Source: Erwinia piriflorinigrans CFBP 5888 (GTDB lineage Bacteria > Pseudomonadota > Gammaproteobacteria > Enterobacterales > Enterobacteriaceae). From it: a stretch of 64,000 nucleotides of DNA. The position numbers were made by a program, and so were the translations under genes. Numbering within the stretch: position 1 is the first letter of the stretch; each line of letters opens with the position of its first letter. The DNA lies in NCBI RefSeq assembly GCF_001050515.1, contig NZ_CAHS01000013.1, forward strand, positions 1 to 64,000, in the 5' to 3' direction. A model generated the notes under the pieces. It ran no database searches, was not told where the DNA came from, and saw nothing but the letters and a program-made list of their open reading frames with translations. This document shows, one piece after another, positions 25,045 to 35,303 of this stretch.

Positions 25045-26192
25045 AGGCGCTCCGCGGCAGCATCCAGCGTGGCTTCCTGTTTGGCGAAGCACAGGCGGAT
25101 AAGTTTATGCGGGAAGGCGTCAGCGCAGAAGACCGACAGCGGAATGGCCGCCACGCCCACTTCTTTCGTCAGCCACTGACAGAACGCCACATCGTCCAGA
25201 TCGGAGATGGCGCTGTAGTCCGCCAGCAGGAAATAGGTTCCTGCACAGGGCAGAAGTTTAAAACGGCTGCGCGCCAGCGCCTGTACAAAACGGTCACGAC
25301 GCGCGCGATAGAATTCCGGCAGTTCGCGGTAGTGCGCCGGTTCCTGCTCCAGCATATCGGCAATCGCTAACTGTGCCGGGGTGTTCACCGAAAAAGTCAG
25401 ATACTGGTGAACTTTGCGCACTTCGCTACTTAACGCGGCAGGCGCAATGCAGTAGCCCACTTTCCAGCCGGTCATATGAAAGGTCTTACCAAAGGAAGAG
25501 ACGGCAATAGCACGTTGACGCAGCTGTTGATGCGCCAATACGCTGGCGTGGCCGTTGGCATCAAAGCAGATATGCTCATACACCTCATCGCTGAGCACGT
25601 AGATCTCCTGGTCGGCAATCGCCTGCCACAGGGCGTTAAAATCGCTTTGCTGCCAGACGGTGGCAGAAGGATTGTGCGGCGTATTGAGGATAACCAGCCG
25701 GGTGCGTGGTGACAGCAGCGCCTTAAATGCCTGCCAGTCAACGCGAAATTCTGGCGGTTGCAACGCGATGCGTTTCAGCACGCCGCCTGCCAGCGTCACG
25801 GCTGGCGCATAGCTGTCGTAGCTCGGGTCAAAACAGATAACCTCGTCGCCTGTTCGTACCAGCGCGGTGATCGCCGCGTACAGGGCTTCCGTCGCCCCGG
25901 CGGTAACGGTGATTTCGCTGTCGGCATCGGGCCTGTAGCCATATAGTTCGGCAGTTTTTTTCGCTATTGCTGCGCGCAGGGCAGGCACGCCGGTCATCGG
26001 CGCATACTGGTTAGCCCCCTGGCTGACGTGATGCGCCAGACGCTGCTGAAGATAGTGCGGGCCGTCAAAGTCCGGGAAACCCTGCGACAGATTAATGGCG
26101 TTGTGCTGCTGCGCAAGTGCGCTCATCTGGCTGAAAATAGTGGTTCCCAGCGCAGGCAGTTTGCTCTCCGGGGTGAACGACGTCTGGCTCAT
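25032..26192 (-). CDS. ybdL: YbdL, methionine aminotransferase (MtnE role)
   Basis: A PLP aminotransferase of fold type I, 386 residues from the MSQTSF start. YbdL transaminates 4-methylthio-2-oxobutyrate to methionine, the last step of methionine salvage, and also acts on Phe and His. Landmarks: LSQGFPDFDGP, LNTPHNPSATVW, YVLSDEVYEH and SSFGKTFHMTGWKVGY with the PLP Lys. Its place next to yafV and the mtn genes supports the salvage role; in E. coli it lies elsewhere. Confidence 0.9.
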   Translation of the reverse strand: MSQTSFTPESKLPALGTTIFSQMSALAQQHNAINLSQGFPDFDGPHYLQQRLAHHVSQGANQYAPMTGVPALRAAIAKKTAELYGYRPDADSEITVTAGATEALYAAITALVRTGDEVICFDPSYDSYAPAVTLAGGVLKRIALQPPEFRVDWQAFKALLSPRTRLVILNTPHNPSATVWQQSDFNALWQAIADQEIYVLSDEVYEHICFDANGHASVLAHQQLRQRAIAVSSFGKTFHMTGWKVGYCIAPAALSSEVRKVHQYLTFSVNTPAQLAIADMLEQEPAHYRELPEFYRARRDRFVQALARSRFKLLPCAGTYFLLADYSAISDLDDVAFCQWLTKEVGVAAIPLSVFCADAFPHKLIRLCFAKQEATLDAAAERLCQL

Positions 26193-26614
26193 CTGTAATA
26201 CCCTTATGCAACGCGGTAATAGGGGGAAGGTCGGTGTTGCTGGCAATATAACATGCTGTCAGTAAACTGACTTAAATCAATGAGGTATATGGATATGACT
26301 GGATTTAACCTTTTCGAGTATATCAGCCCGTATATCATAAAGTTGGAGAGCGTTAAGCCCCCTTCATCATACGATCGTTACCACTGATTAGCCGGGAAAA
26401 GGCAGGGATAGTGAACGTTGCACAGACTTTGCGAACAGACAGGCGGTGTTCACGCGTTTGCAGGATAACAGGCTCTTTGAGAGCGGGTGAATCGGTGGGC
26501 TTTTCCAGTAAAACGCCCACTCTACCGAAAGAATTAAATGTTACCTGGAGACTTGTTTACAGGTCTTATAGCAACTATGTTAAGATCTCTTAACAGGTCT
26601 TTTAGGGTAGCATC
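26193..26614. other. Intergenic region upstream of ybdL and the toxin-antitoxin pair
   Basis: 422 bases without a convincing gene. It holds a small palindrome GTCAGT-AA-ACTGAC (26258-26271), 66 bases before ybdL, an inverted repeat GTGGGC (26495-26500) with GCCCAC (26515-26520), and the toxin-antitoxin operator region. Composition shifts to more AT-rich near the antitoxin start, consistent with insertion of the module. Confidence 0.55.
26559..26601. promoter_or_regulatory. Putative autoregulatory operator of the toxin-antitoxin pair
   Basis: The direct repeat ACAGGTCTT occurs at 26559-26567 and 26593-26601, flanking an inverted repeat TTAAGA-TC-TCTTAA (26580-26593), all within 60 bases of the antitoxin start. 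Type II modules usually bind such repeats with the antitoxin-toxin complex. Confidence 0.5.
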
Positions 26615-26857
26615 ATGGCAAATCTCATTCTTTGCGATACCAGTGCAAGCGTCAGCGAGCTTAAAAAGAATCCAATGGCTACAGTCGATGCCGGTTGCGG
26701 CTTTCCTGTCGCGATCCTTAACCGCAATCAGCCCGCTTTCTACTGCATCCCTGCACCACTGTACGAGCGCATGCTGGAAGTGATAGACGATCAGGAGCTG
26801 GTCAAGCTGGTGAAAGCGCGTGAAAATCAACCTCTGATAGATCTCGATCTGGACTAA
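26615..26857 (+). CDS. stbD: Antitoxin, StbD/Phd-YefM type
   Basis: An 80-residue antitoxin resembling StbD, a plasmid-stability Phd/YefM relative. The N-terminal half (SASVSELKKNPMATVDA...PVAILNRNQPAFYCIP) is the DNA-binding Phd fold, and the acidic C-terminal tail (PLIDLDLD) would neutralise the toxin. It precedes the toxin by five bases, the normal order. The gene lies between ybdL and mtnB and is probably acquired. Confidence 0.82.
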   Translation: MANLILCDTSASVSELKKNPMATVDAGCGFPVAILNRNQPAFYCIPAPLYERMLEVIDDQELVKLVKARENQPLIDLDLD

Positions 26858-26862
26858 CAAAG

Positions 26863-27150
26863 GTGATTTACAAGGTTAAAATCAGGGAAGAAGCCCTGAA
26901 AGAATGGAATGGTTTGGACAGCGCCGTTCGGGAGCAATTTAGTAAAAAACTTAAAAAATTGCGTGAAAACCCGCATGTACCTTCAGCCAGGCTAACGGGG
27001 ATCGCGGGATGTTACAATATAAAACTCAGGTCTTCCGGCTTTCGGCTTGTATACCAGGTTATTGATGAAGAACTGATTATAGCTGTGGTAGCTGTTGGAA
27101 AAAGAGAGCGCAGCCAGGCATATAAACTTGCAAGCGAAAGGTTGCGGTGA
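26863..27150 (+). CDS. stbE: Toxin, RelE/StbE type mRNA interferase
   Basis: A 95-residue RelE/ParE-superfamily protein with the typical KLKKLRENPHVPSARLTGIAGCYNIKLRSSGFRLVYQV core and a late VVAVGKRERSQAY, matching StbE/RelE toxins that cleave ribosome-bound mRNA. The start is GTG at 26863 after an AAAGG site. All expected strand elements and basic residues appear intact, so the module is probably functional. Confidence 0.85.
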   Translation: MIYKVKIREEALKEWNGLDSAVREQFSKKLKKLRENPHVPSARLTGIAGCYNIKLRSSGFRLVYQVIDEELIIAVVAVGKRERSQAYKLASERLR

Positions 27151-27570
27151 TTGAGGCCGATCCCGATCGTCTTGATATTTATCAGAGAGCGTTAATCATT
27201 CTGCGTCATGTTAAAAAATCACTACAATATTGTTACCTTATAGGGTCAACTTTCAAAATAAATCGCCAACCGGACAATGTTACATTCAAGCTCTGGTCCG
27301 GTATCGTCCATTTTCTTACGCATTCATTGACCTCCACAGTGCGAGAACGGTGTAAACCACGTTGCTTTGATAACGCTCACCTTTGCGGAGCCAGAGGAAG
27401 GGATATACCGTTCCCAGCGGGTGTTGCTATCACTCATCCCAACTCAATAATTCTCCCTTCATTTCACCACAACAGGATGATAGTATTTGGCAATCAAGAC
27501 GTTTGGACGTCTATAGTGACTGTTTCACGCTGATGGCATAAACGCTTCAGCCTGGGTTTAAGGAAGTGGG
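27151..27570. other. Intergenic region upstream of mtnB
   Basis: 420 bases between the toxin gene and mtnB. An open frame covering much of it (27147-27533) has no recognisable domain, unlike codon use, and overlaps the MetJ operator, so it is not called. The right end carries the MetJ boxes and mtnB ribosome-binding site AAGGAAG. Confidence 0.55.
27497..27512. promoter_or_regulatory. MetJ operator upstream of mtnB
   Basis: Two adjoining met boxes, AGACGTTT and GGACGTCT, match the AGACGTCT consensus at 7 of 8 and 7 of 8 or fewer positions, with a weaker third box following. They lie about 60 bases before the mtnB start. MetJ with S-adenosylmethionine would repress mtnBCD when methionine is ample. 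Confidence 0.75.
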
Positions 27571-28185
27571 ATGACGCAAAGCGAACAGTTAGATCAATTG
27601 GTTGCCGCCTGTCACTGGATCGGCGAACGCGGCTGGGCCCCGGCGACCGGCGGCAATATGTCGCTGCGCCAGGATGAGCAAACCTGCCTGCTAAGCGCCT
27701 CCGGCAAGGACAAAGGCAGCCTGACGCGGGATGACTTTATTCAGGTGGAGATTGCCAGTAACCGCGTGCCGTCAGGACGAAAACCCTCGGCGGAAACCGG
27801 CCTGCATACCTTAATCTATCGTCTGTTCCCTGACGCCGGAGCGGTGCTGCATACCCATACGGTGAACTCGACCGTGCTGTCGCGGGTAGAGCAGGGCGCG
27901 GCGCTGGTGCTACAGGGTTACGAAATGCAGAAGACGCTGTCCGGGCAACATTCGCACCTTGACCGCGTAGCCATAGCCCTGTTCGATAACGACCAGGATA
28001 TTGACGCGCTGGCACGGCGTATTGAACGGTTTGCCGCCGCACAACCACTGCGCTACGGCTTTCTGCTGCGCGGTCACGGGCTGACCTGCTGGGGCAAAGA
28101 CGTGAATGAAGCACGCCGCCACCTTGAAGGGCTGGAGTTTCTGTTCCAGTGTGAATTACAACGCCGTCTGTTGGAGAAACTATGA
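27571..28185 (+). CDS. mtnB: Methylthioribulose-1-phosphate dehydratase
   Basis: A class II aldolase-fold zinc enzyme of 204 residues. It dehydrates 5-methylthioribulose-1-phosphate to 2,3-diketo-5-methylthiopentyl-1-phosphate in methionine salvage. Zn-binding HTHTVNS and the late GHGLTCWG are present, as are [11 protein letters not shown] and [10 protein letters not shown]. The start has a good AAGGAAG site. Its stop overlaps mtnC by four bases, forming the mtnBCD operon. Confidence 0.95.
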   Translation: MTQSEQLDQLVAACHWIGERGWAPATGGNMSLRQDEQTCLLSASGKDKGSLTRDDFIQVEIASNRVPSGRKPSAETGLHTLIYRLFPDAGAVLHTHTVNSTVLSRVEQGAALVLQGYEMQKTLSGQHSHLDRVAIALFDNDQDIDALARRIERFAAAQPLRYGFLLRGHGLTCWGKDVNEARRHLEGLEFLFQCELQRRLLEKL

Positions 28186-28871
28186 TCCGCGCCATCGTCA
28201 CAGATATTGAAGGCACCACCAGCGATATCCGCTTCGTACATAATGTGCTGTTCCCTTACGCCCGCGAAAATTTGCCGTCCTTTATCATCGGCAATCAGCA
28301 GCAGCCCGCGGTGGCACAGGCTCTCGACCAGCTGCGGGCAGAGGTTGAGCGCCCTGAGGCAACGGTGCAGGAGCTTATCGACGTGCTGTTTGGCTTTATG
28401 GATGAAGATCGTAAGTCCACCGCGCTGAAGGCGCTGCAAGGGATGGTCTGGCGTGACGGCTATATCAACGGCAGTTTTACCGGCCATCTTTATCCGGATG
28501 TGCTACCCGCCCTGAAGCGCTGGCAGCAGCAGGGGCTGGCGCTGTATGTTTATTCCTCCGGCTCGGTGGCGGCGCAGAAATTACTGTTTGGCTACAGCGA
28601 TGCTGGTGATGTCACCGGGCTGTTCAGCGGCTATTTTGATACCCATGTGGGTGCCAAACGCGAAGTGGATGCTTATCACAATATCGCCAGCCAGATTGGC
28701 CTGCCCGCAGAGCAGCTGCTGTTCTTGTCCGATATCCATCAGGAGCTGGACGCCGCACACAATGCGGGTTGGCATACCGTGCAGTTAATACGCGGCGCGG
28801 CGGATAACGCAAGCCGCCATCGTCAGGTCACCGATTTTGATCGGATTAACCAGGAGCTGTTGAACTCATGA
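28182..28871 (+). CDS. mtnC: Enolase-phosphatase E1
   Basis: A bifunctional HAD-superfamily enzyme of 229 residues: it enolises and then dephosphorylates the diketone phosphate made by MtnB, giving the acireductone. HAD motif I is [14 protein letters not shown], motif II VYSSGSV, motif III Lys in GAKREVDAY, and motif [15 protein letters not shown]. Four-base overlaps connect it to mtnB and mtnD. Confidence 0.95.
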   Translation: MIRAIVTDIEGTTSDIRFVHNVLFPYARENLPSFIIGNQQQPAVAQALDQLRAEVERPEATVQELIDVLFGFMDEDRKSTALKALQGMVWRDGYINGSFTGHLYPDVLPALKRWQQQGLALYVYSSGSVAAQKLLFGYSDAGDVTGLFSGYFDTHVGAKREVDAYHNIASQIGLPAEQLLFLSDIHQELDAAHNAGWHTVQLIRGAADNASRHRQVTDFDRINQELLNS

Positions 28872-29410
28872 GTGCACTGACTATTTTTACCGATAGTGAA
28901 GCGACTACCCCGGTGTGGTACAGCATGGATGCGGCGGAAATGGCAGAAAAGCTGCGCAGCAAAGGGGTGCGCTTTGAACGCTGGCATGCCGACCGCGACC
29001 TGGGGGATAACCCTGACTCAGAGACGGTCATCGACGCTTATCAGCATGCTATCGATCGGCTGGTGGCGGAGAAAGGCTATCAGAGCTGGGATGTGATCAG
29101 CATGCGCGCCGACAACCCGCAGAAAGAGGCGTTGCGCAGCAAGTTTCTCTCTGAACATACTCACGGCGAAGATGAAGTGCGCTTCTTTGTCGAAGGGGCT
29201 GGGCTGTTCTGCCTGCATCTTGACGGGCATATTTTCCAGGTACTGTGTGAAAAAAATGACCTGATCTCGGTTCCGGCAGGGACTCCGCACTGGTTTGATA
29301 TGGGATCGTCACCGCACTTTACGGCCATCCGCATCTTCGATAATCAGGAGGGCTGGATCGCCAAATTTACCGGCGATCCGATTGCGGACGGCTATCCGCG
29401 CCTGCCTTAA
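28868..29410 (+). CDS. mtnD: Acireductone dioxygenase
   Basis: A cupin metalloenzyme of 180 residues that converts the acireductone and O2 to 4-methylthio-2-oxobutyrate and formate (Fe form) or to an off-pathway product with CO (Ni form). Metal ligands are in [12 protein letters not shown] (two His and Glu) and [11 protein letters not shown] (His). It is the last gene of mtnBCD. Convergent mtnA begins 51 bases further on. Confidence 0.95.
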   Translation: MSALTIFTDSEATTPVWYSMDAAEMAEKLRSKGVRFERWHADRDLGDNPDSETVIDAYQHAIDRLVAEKGYQSWDVISMRADNPQKEALRSKFLSEHTHGEDEVRFFVEGAGLFCLHLDGHIFQVLCEKNDLISVPAGTPHWFDMGSSPHFTAIRIFDNQEGWIAKFTGDPIADGYPRLP

Positions 29411-29461
29411 ACGGGACAAAATGCGGGGCAACCGAGGTATCTGCACGGTTGCTCCGGTTCG

Positions 29462-30493
29462 TTACCCCTCTAGATGCGGTGAAAATTCACCCGCTCTGAC
29501 CTGCTCTGGCGTCACCACGCCGCTATCCAACACCCAGCCGCTAATCAGCGAGGCGGGGGTAACGTCAAATGCCGGATTGTACACCGCCGCGTCTTCAGGC
29601 GCCCACTGCACGTTGCCAAAACTGCCGCTTACCCCGGTGACTTCGCTTGCTGCCCGCTGCTCAATGGGGATGGCGTCACCGTTCGGACAGGCGCGATCCA
29701 GCGTGGTATGCGGGGCTGCAACATAGAATGGAATGTTGTGGTATTTAGCCAACACCGCCAGGCTGTAAGTACCAATTTTATTCGCCACGTCGCCGTTCGC
29801 CGCGATACGATCCGCGCCCACCCAAACCGCATCTACCTCCTCGCGCGCCATCAGGCTGGCGGCCATTGAATCGCAGATCAGGCGGTAGGGGATCCCCAGT
29901 TCGCCCAACTCCCAGGCCGTCAGGCGGCCACCCTGCAACAGTGGGCGGGTTTCATCTACCCAAACGCTGGCGACGTTGCCTTGCTGCCAGCCGCGTGCAA
30001 TCACGCCTAATGCTGTCCCCACGCCCGCTGTGGCAAGTCCTCCGGTGTTGCAGTGGGTCAGCAGGCGGCTTGCTGGGGTAATCAGTGCGCTGCCAGCGGT
30101 GGCGATGCGTTCACACAGCGCTTTATCTTTGTCGATCAGGCGTAGCGCCTCTACGCCCATCGCACTGACAAAGTCGTTCTGCGCCAGCGCCTGCTTCATG
30201 CGGTCAAGGTTGTTCATCAGATTCACCGCCGTTGGGCGCGCAGCGCGCAGCACTTCCAGCGCGTCAGCCAGCGCGGCTCTAGCCATACCGTTTTCCGCCA
30301 GCAGCGCCAGCAGCAGGCTGGCAGAGAGGCCGATCAGCGGCGCACCGCGTACGCGCAGCGCTTTGATATGGCCAACCAGTGCATTGACATCGGCCGTCGG
30401 GCACCAGATTTTTTGCTGCGGCAGCGCCTGCTGATCGAGGATCCAGAGCTGATTGTCACGTATCTCCAGGCTGGTGGTGCTAAGTGTTTGCAT
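29462..30493 (-). CDS. mtnA: Methylthioribose-1-phosphate isomerase
   Basis: Isomerises 5-methylthioribose-1-phosphate to the ribulose form. The 343-residue protein of the eIF2B-alpha/MtnA family shows the catalytic Cys in [18 protein letters not shown] and the catalytic Asp in [21 protein letters not shown], with RVRGAPLIG near the N terminus. It is divergent from mtnK, with a MetJ operator in the 114-base intergenic region. Confidence 0.95.
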   Translation of the reverse strand: MQTLSTTSLEIRDNQLWILDQQALPQQKIWCPTADVNALVGHIKALRVRGAPLIGLSASLLLALLAENGMARAALADALEVLRAARPTAVNLMNNLDRMKQALAQNDFVSAMGVEALRLIDKDKALCERIATAGSALITPASRLLTHCNTGGLATAGVGTALGVIARGWQQGNVASVWVDETRPLLQGGRLTAWELGELGIPYRLICDSMAASLMAREEVDAVWVGADRIAANGDVANKIGTYSLAVLAKYHNIPFYVAAPHTTLDRACPNGDAIPIEQRAASEVTGVSGSFGNVQWAPEDAAVYNPAFDVTPASLISGWVLDSGVVTPEQVRAGEFSPHLEG

Positions 30494-30544
30494 CGATTAA
30501 ATCCCGGTTGATTTATTGCGGCTTATTGTGCCAACATGTCCAGC

Positions 30545-30568
30545 GGATGTATAGACGTCTGAACGGCT
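30545..30568. promoter_or_regulatory. MetJ operator between mtnA and mtnK
   Basis: A perfect met box AGACGTCT (30553-30560) is flanked by two weaker 8-base boxes (GGATGTAT and GAACGGCT). It lies in the divergent mtnA-mtnK control region and can serve both promoters. Confidence 0.78.
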
Positions 30569-30607
30569 TATTATAACGAATCATCGCTTATTTTTGAGGG
30601 ACAGGTT

Positions 30608-31807
30608 ATGTCGCAATACCGTACGTTTGCCGCAGCTGATGCCGTGGAATATGCTCGCCAGTTTGGCGGCGTGGATAATCCCAACAGTCTGGTCGACGCT
30701 CTGGAAGTGGGCGATGGTAACCTGAATCTGGTCTTCAGAATTTTCGATACGACCGGCGTCAGTCGGGTGATCGTCAAGCAGGCGCTGCCCTGGGTGCGCT
30801 GTGTAGGGGAATCCTGGCCGCTGACTCTCGATCGCGCCCGGCTGGAGGCCGAAGTGCTGATTGAGCATGGAAAGTTCTGCCCACAGCATACGGTCAAGAT
30901 TTTGCATTACGACCCGCTGCTGGCGGTAACAGTGATGGAAGATCTCTCCGATCATGCTATCTGGCGCACTGAGTTGGTAAAAGGCGTCGACTGGCCACAG
31001 GCGGCACGTCAGCTTGGAGATTATCTGGCGCAGACGCTGTTCCATACCTCCGATTTCTTCCAGCATCCCCATCAGAAAAAAGCAGACGTTATCCGCTTCA
31101 CTAACCCGGAGCTCTGCGACATTACCGAAGAGCTGTTTTTTAATGAACCTTATGAAGTCCATGCGCGTAATGGCTATCCGCGTGCGCTGGAGCCACTGGT
31201 GGAAGCGCTGCGTGAAGACCACGAGCTGCGGGTAGCCGTGGCCGGATTAAAACACCGTTTTTACAGCAACGCCGAGGCGCTGCTGCACGGCGATGTGCAC
31301 AGCGGTTCAATCTTTGTCGCTGAAGGTAAGCTCAAGGTGATCGACGCCGAATTTGGTTTCTACGGCCCGATGGGCTTTGATATCGGCAGCGCGCTGGGCA
31401 ATCTGCTGATTAGCTACTGCGCCGCGCCGGGGCTGCTGCCACCGCGTGAGGCGGCCGACGCGCGTGAAAAACGGCTGAACGACGTACGCCAGCTGTGGCA
31501 GAGCTTTGCTGAAGGTTTCCTTACGCTGGCGGTCGGGAAGAGCCGCGACAGAGCGCTGGCCGTGCCGGGCTATGCCAGTACTTTCCTGGCTAAGATATGG
31601 CGCGATACCATTGGCTACAGCGGCACCGAGCTTATTCGTCGCACCGTGGGCATGTCGCAGGTGGCGGATATTAAAAACATTCAAGATGAAGCGATGCGCG
31701 TTGAGTGTGTGCGCCAGGCAATAACCCTGGGGCGCACCCTGATCCTGCTGGCTGACCATGTACCCAATGTTGAGGCGCTGATCGCGCGTATTCGCCAGAA
31801 CGGCTAG
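30608..31807 (+). CDS. mtnK: Methylthioribose kinase
   Basis: Phosphorylates 5-methylthioribose, which comes from polyamine and quorum-signal by-product 5'-methylthioadenosine. The 399-residue protein has a protein-kinase-like fold, with the catalytic loop [13 protein letters not shown] and the metal-binding [14 protein letters not shown]. It starts the intracellular salvage branch that mtnA, mtnBCD and ybdL complete. Confidence 0.95.
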   Translation: MSQYRTFAAADAVEYARQFGGVDNPNSLVDALEVGDGNLNLVFRIFDTTGVSRVIVKQALPWVRCVGESWPLTLDRARLEAEVLIEHGKFCPQHTVKILHYDPLLAVTVMEDLSDHAIWRTELVKGVDWPQAARQLGDYLAQTLFHTSDFFQHPHQKKADVIRFTNPELCDITEELFFNEPYEVHARNGYPRALEPLVEALREDHELRVAVAGLKHRFYSNAEALLHGDVHSGSIFVAEGKLKVIDAEFGFYGPMGFDIGSALGNLLISYCAAPGLLPPREAADAREKRLNDVRQLWQSFAEGFLTLAVGKSRDRALAVPGYASTFLAKIWRDTIGYSGTELIRRTVGMSQVADIKNIQDEAMRVECVRQAITLGRTLILLADHVPNVEALIARIRQNG

Positions 31808-31839
31808 GAAAGTGCAGGGGGACAATGTCCCCCTCGCGG

Positions 31840-34284
31840 TTATGCTGCGGCAATTTTCGGCGCGACCTGAGCCTCTTTCTCCGACCGGGCAGCCAGTGCG
31901 CCCGGCTCAAACTCATCGACGTTAATCGAACGCAGGCGGCTGGCTTCAGCCTGAATCAAAATGTCAGCTTCTTCCTGTGTGATCCACTGTTCCTGTAAGC
32001 CTTTGGCGGCTAACGCATCAAGGCGGGTAAACGACAGGTGTTTTTTCTGCTGTTGACACAGGCGATCGTGGATCGCCTCTGCCGCTATCACATCCTGTAA
32101 TGCGGCTTCCAGCTGCCCTGCCGGATTATGCTCGCTCGGCGTCAGATACTGGCCACGCCCCAGGCGGGTGCGGGTCGCCGATGGGACTTGCAGGATCTGC
32201 GCCAGCTGGTGATCGAGGCGATCGGAGGGGGCAGGGCAGTGCAGCCCGGTTGGGAAAATCAGTACGCGCATCAACCCTGCAAGCAGCCGGTGGGGGAAGT
32301 TGCGCAGCAGATCGTCCATTGCCGTTTCTGCCTGATGCATGGCGTCCTGTACGCCCCAGTGCAGCAGCGGCAGATCCGCCTCATTGCGTCCCTCATCCTC
32401 ATAGCGTTTGAGCGCCGCCGATGCCAGATAGAGCTGGCTAAGAACATCCCCCAGTCGGGCTGAAATACGCTCACGCCGCTTCAGGCTGCCGCCCAGGATT
32501 GTCATCGACAGATCCGAGAGCAGCGCAAGGTTGGCGCTGATGCGGTTCAGGTGCTGATAGTAGCGGCGAGTCGCATCACGGGTTGGTGTGGCGCTGGTAT
32601 GTCCGCCGGTTAATCCCAGCCACAGGCTGCGCACCTTGTTGCAGCCGATATGGCCAATATGGCTGAACAGGGCTTTATCGAATGCCGCCACGTCATTATT
32701 CTGTGCTGCCGCCATCTCATCCAGCGCGTACGGATGGCAGCGGATCGCCCCCTGGCCGAAGATAATCATGCTGCGGGTGAGAATATTGGCTCCCTCCACG
32801 GTAATGGCAATCGGCGCACCCTGATAAGCGCGGGCGAGGAAATTGCTGTTACCCAGCATAATGCCTTTCCCCCCGGTGATATCCATCGCATCGATAATTG
32901 CCCGCTGGCCGCGATGGGTGCAGTGATATTTCACGATGGCTGACAGCACGGCGGGTTTCTCACCCAGCATGATGCCGCTGGTAATCAGCGACGCGGCGGC
33001 ATCCATCACGTAGGCGTTGCCCGCAATGCGTGCCAGCGGTTCCTCAATCCCCTCCATTTTGCCAATGGATAGGCGGAACTGGCGGCGGATATGGGCATAG
33101 GCACCCGTTGCCAGGGCAATACTTTTCAAACTGCCGGTGGAGTTGGACGGCAGGGTGATGCCGCGCCCCACCGACAGGCATTCGACCAGCATACGCCAGC
33201 CCTGACCGGCCATCGCCGGGCCACCGATAATAAAGTCGATCGGCACAAAAATATCCTTGCCGCGCGTCGGCCCGTTCTGGAAGGGCACGTTAAGCGGGAA
33301 GTGGCGTTGGCCGATCTCCACGCCGGGGGTTTGCGTGGGGATCAGTGCACAGGTAATGCCGGGTTCTTCATTTTCCCCTAACAAATGTTGTGGATCGGAG
33401 AGCTTAAATGCCAGGCCGAGCACCGTGGCAATTGGGGCCAGGGTGATATAGCGCTTGTTCCAGGTCAGGCGCATGCCGAGAACCTGTTCACCCTGCCACT
33501 CGCCCATGCATACCACACCGGTATCCGGGATGGCACCGGCATCGGAACCCGCTTCCGGGCTGGTCAACGCAAAGCAGGGGATCTCTTCGCCACGCGCCAA
33601 GCGTGGCAAATAGCGATCCTTTTGCTCCTCTGTCCCGTAATGCTGTAACAGTTCCCCCGGCCCCAGAGAGTTGGGGACGCCGACGGTGATCGCTAAAATG
33701 CCGGAAACGCCCGCCAGCTTTTGCAGCACCTGAGCCTGGGCATAAGCGGAGAATTCCAGCCCGCCGTACTGCTTCTTGATAATCATCGCAAAAAAGCGCT
33801 GCTGTTTCAGGTATGCCCACAGTTCTGGCGGCAGATCCGCCATTTCGTGAGTTATCTGGAAATCATTCGCCATGCGGCAGGCTTCTTCCACCGGGCCATC
33901 GATAAACGCCTGTTCTTCCGTGGTCAGGCGCGGCTGCGGGTAGTTATGCAGCTTTTCCCAGTCCGGCTTACCACGAAACAGATCGCCTTCCCACCAGGTG
34001 GTTCCGGCATCAATAGCTTCTTTTTCAGTGCGTGACATCGGTGGCATCACTTTCTGGAAGGCCGCCAGCGCCGGTTTTGTCAGCAGTGGGCGGCGTATGG
34101 AAGGCAGATTCAGCGCCAGCAGCATGGCGGCCAGCGGCAGTAACAGCCATAACGTCCACAGTCCGGTAAAGCCGAGAGCTGCAGTCCACATCAGCAGAAT
34201 TGCGCTGGCAGCCTGAAGGTTGACGCGGTGATAAAACAGGAAACCGAGCGCGATAATCGTCGCCATCATGCTGAGAACCATCAT
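31840..34284 (-). CDS. fadE: Acyl-CoA dehydrogenase FadE
   Basis: A flavoprotein catalysing the first oxidation of fatty-acid beta-oxidation. The 814-residue length matches E. coli FadE. Two N-terminal membrane segments (about residues 1-60) are followed by the conserved [20 protein letters not shown] block, the acyl-CoA dehydrogenase core ([32 protein letters not shown] and [10 protein letters not shown]) and a family-specific C-terminal domain. Two adjacent ATG codons (34284 and 34281) are possible. A FadR operator lies 22 bases upstream. Confidence 0.96.
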   Translation of the reverse strand: MMVLSMMATIIALGFLFYHRVNLQAASAILLMWTAALGFTGLWTLWLLLPLAAMLLALNLPSIRRPLLTKPALAAFQKVMPPMSRTEKEAIDAGTTWWEGDLFRGKPDWEKLHNYPQPRLTTEEQAFIDGPVEEACRMANDFQITHEMADLPPELWAYLKQQRFFAMIIKKQYGGLEFSAYAQAQVLQKLAGVSGILAITVGVPNSLGPGELLQHYGTEEQKDRYLPRLARGEEIPCFALTSPEAGSDAGAIPDTGVVCMGEWQGEQVLGMRLTWNKRYITLAPIATVLGLAFKLSDPQHLLGENEEPGITCALIPTQTPGVEIGQRHFPLNVPFQNGPTRGKDIFVPIDFIIGGPAMAGQGWRMLVECLSVGRGITLPSNSTGSLKSIALATGAYAHIRRQFRLSIGKMEGIEEPLARIAGNAYVMDAAASLITSGIMLGEKPAVLSAIVKYHCTHRGQRAIIDAMDITGGKGIMLGNSNFLARAYQGAPIAITVEGANILTRSMIIFGQGAIRCHPYALDEMAAAQNNDVAAFDKALFSHIGHIGCNKVRSLWLGLTGGHTSATPTRDATRRYYQHLNRISANLALLSDLSMTILGGSLKRRERISARLGDVLSQLYLASAALKRYEDEGRNEADLPLLHWGVQDAMHQAETAMDDLLRNFPHRLLAGLMRVLIFPTGLHCPAPSDRLDHQLAQILQVPSATRTRLGRGQYLTPSEHNPAGQLEAALQDVIAAEAIHDRLCQQQKKHLSFTRLDALAAKGLQEQWITQEEADILIQAEASRLRSINVDEFEPGALAARSEKEAQVAPKIAAA

Positions 34285-34305
34285 AACCTGTGCTCCGTGA
34301 GTAGT

Positions 34306-34322
34306 AAGTGGTCTGACCTGTT
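34306..34322. promoter_or_regulatory. FadR operator of fadE
   Basis: AAGTGGTCTGACCTGTT matches the 17-base FadR consensus (A-CTGGTC-GACC-GTT type) with one clear mismatch. It lies just upstream of fadE, where FadR would repress until long-chain acyl-CoA is present. Confidence 0.8.
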
Positions 34323-34491
34323 AGCTACAGGTTTAGATGACCCTCTCGCTGGCTGCAATCTGTTTACATAATAATTACAACCTGGCTCACAAAGCGGTGA
34401 GATCCCCGCATCCTTCAGGCTTATTACTTTCCGCTTCTGCGGCAACTTGATAGACTCTGGCGAGAATTTTTCCTTAAAAGGACATCCCCCT

Positions 34492-35070
34492 ATGTATCAG
34501 GACATTATCCGTAGCGAACTGAACGAAGCGGCAGATACGCTCAATAAATTTCTCAGTGACGAGGCGAATATCGCGGCCATTCAGCGAGCGGCGCTATTGC
34601 TGGCTGATTCATTCAAAGCGGGTGGCAAAGTCCTCTCCTGCGGTAATGGCGGCTCGCATTGTGACGCCATGCACTTTGCGGAAGAACTGACCGGTCGTTA
34701 CCGTGAAAACCGCCCTGGCTATCCGGCGATTGCCATCTCTGATGTCAGTCATCTCTCCTGCGTCAGTAATGATTTTGGCTATGATTACGTTTTCTCGCGC
34801 TATGTCGAAGCGGTGGGTAAAGCTGGAGATGTTCTGCTGGGGCTGTCAACGTCGGGTAACTCTGCGAACATTATCAAGGCGGTTGAAGCCGCGCGTGCCC
34901 AGGGCATGAAGGTTATCACCCTGACCGGTAAAGACGGCGGGAAAATGGATGGCCTGGCGGATGTGGAGATTCGCGTGCCGCACTTCGGCTATGCTGACCG
35001 TATTCAGGAAATTCACATTAAAGTAATCCATATCCTGATGCTGCTGATAGAAAAAGAGATGGTGAAATAA
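34492..35070 (+). CDS. gmhA: Phosphoheptose isomerase (sedoheptulose-7-phosphate isomerase)
   Basis: Converts sedoheptulose-7-phosphate to D-glycero-D-manno-heptose-7-phosphate, the first step to the heptose of the lipopolysaccharide inner core. 192 residues with an SIS fold; landmarks are [32 protein letters not shown] and the C-terminal [15 protein letters not shown] with metal-binding His. The start MYQDIIR matches E. coli (lpcA); 15 upstream codons are open. Confidence 0.95.
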   Translation: MYQDIIRSELNEAADTLNKFLSDEANIAAIQRAALLLADSFKAGGKVLSCGNGGSHCDAMHFAEELTGRYRENRPGYPAIAISDVSHLSCVSNDFGYDYVFSRYVEAVGKAGDVLLGLSTSGNSANIIKAVEAARAQGMKVITLTGKDGGKMDGLADVEIRVPHFGYADRIQEIHIKVIHILMLLIEKEMVK

Positions 35071-35303
35071 TCTTTATTATTGCTGATGGATACTGACGGG
35101 AGAGCTGCCTGATTAAGCGCTTCCGTTGGCTGAAGGCCTGTTATTAAGGCCGTTTAAATGTCATTCCAGCAAATTTATTGTCAACCGCTGCGCCGACTAA
35201 GGTAAGCTGGTGGATATGGTCGAGGCCCCCTGTAATGTCAGGCGATATCAACCGTAAAAGCCCATTTTTAATGCTATTACCGTATCGGTTATGAGGAATC
35301 CCT

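Noticed and set aside
27147-27533. 128-codon open frame between the toxin gene and mtnB
   Set aside because: No recognisable domain, begins inside the toxin stop region, covers the MetJ operator, and has codon use unlike neighbours.
29428-29452. Short stem GCAACCG...CGGTTGC between mtnD and mtnA
   Set aside because: Seven pairs with an 11-base loop and no T run; too weak to call a terminator.
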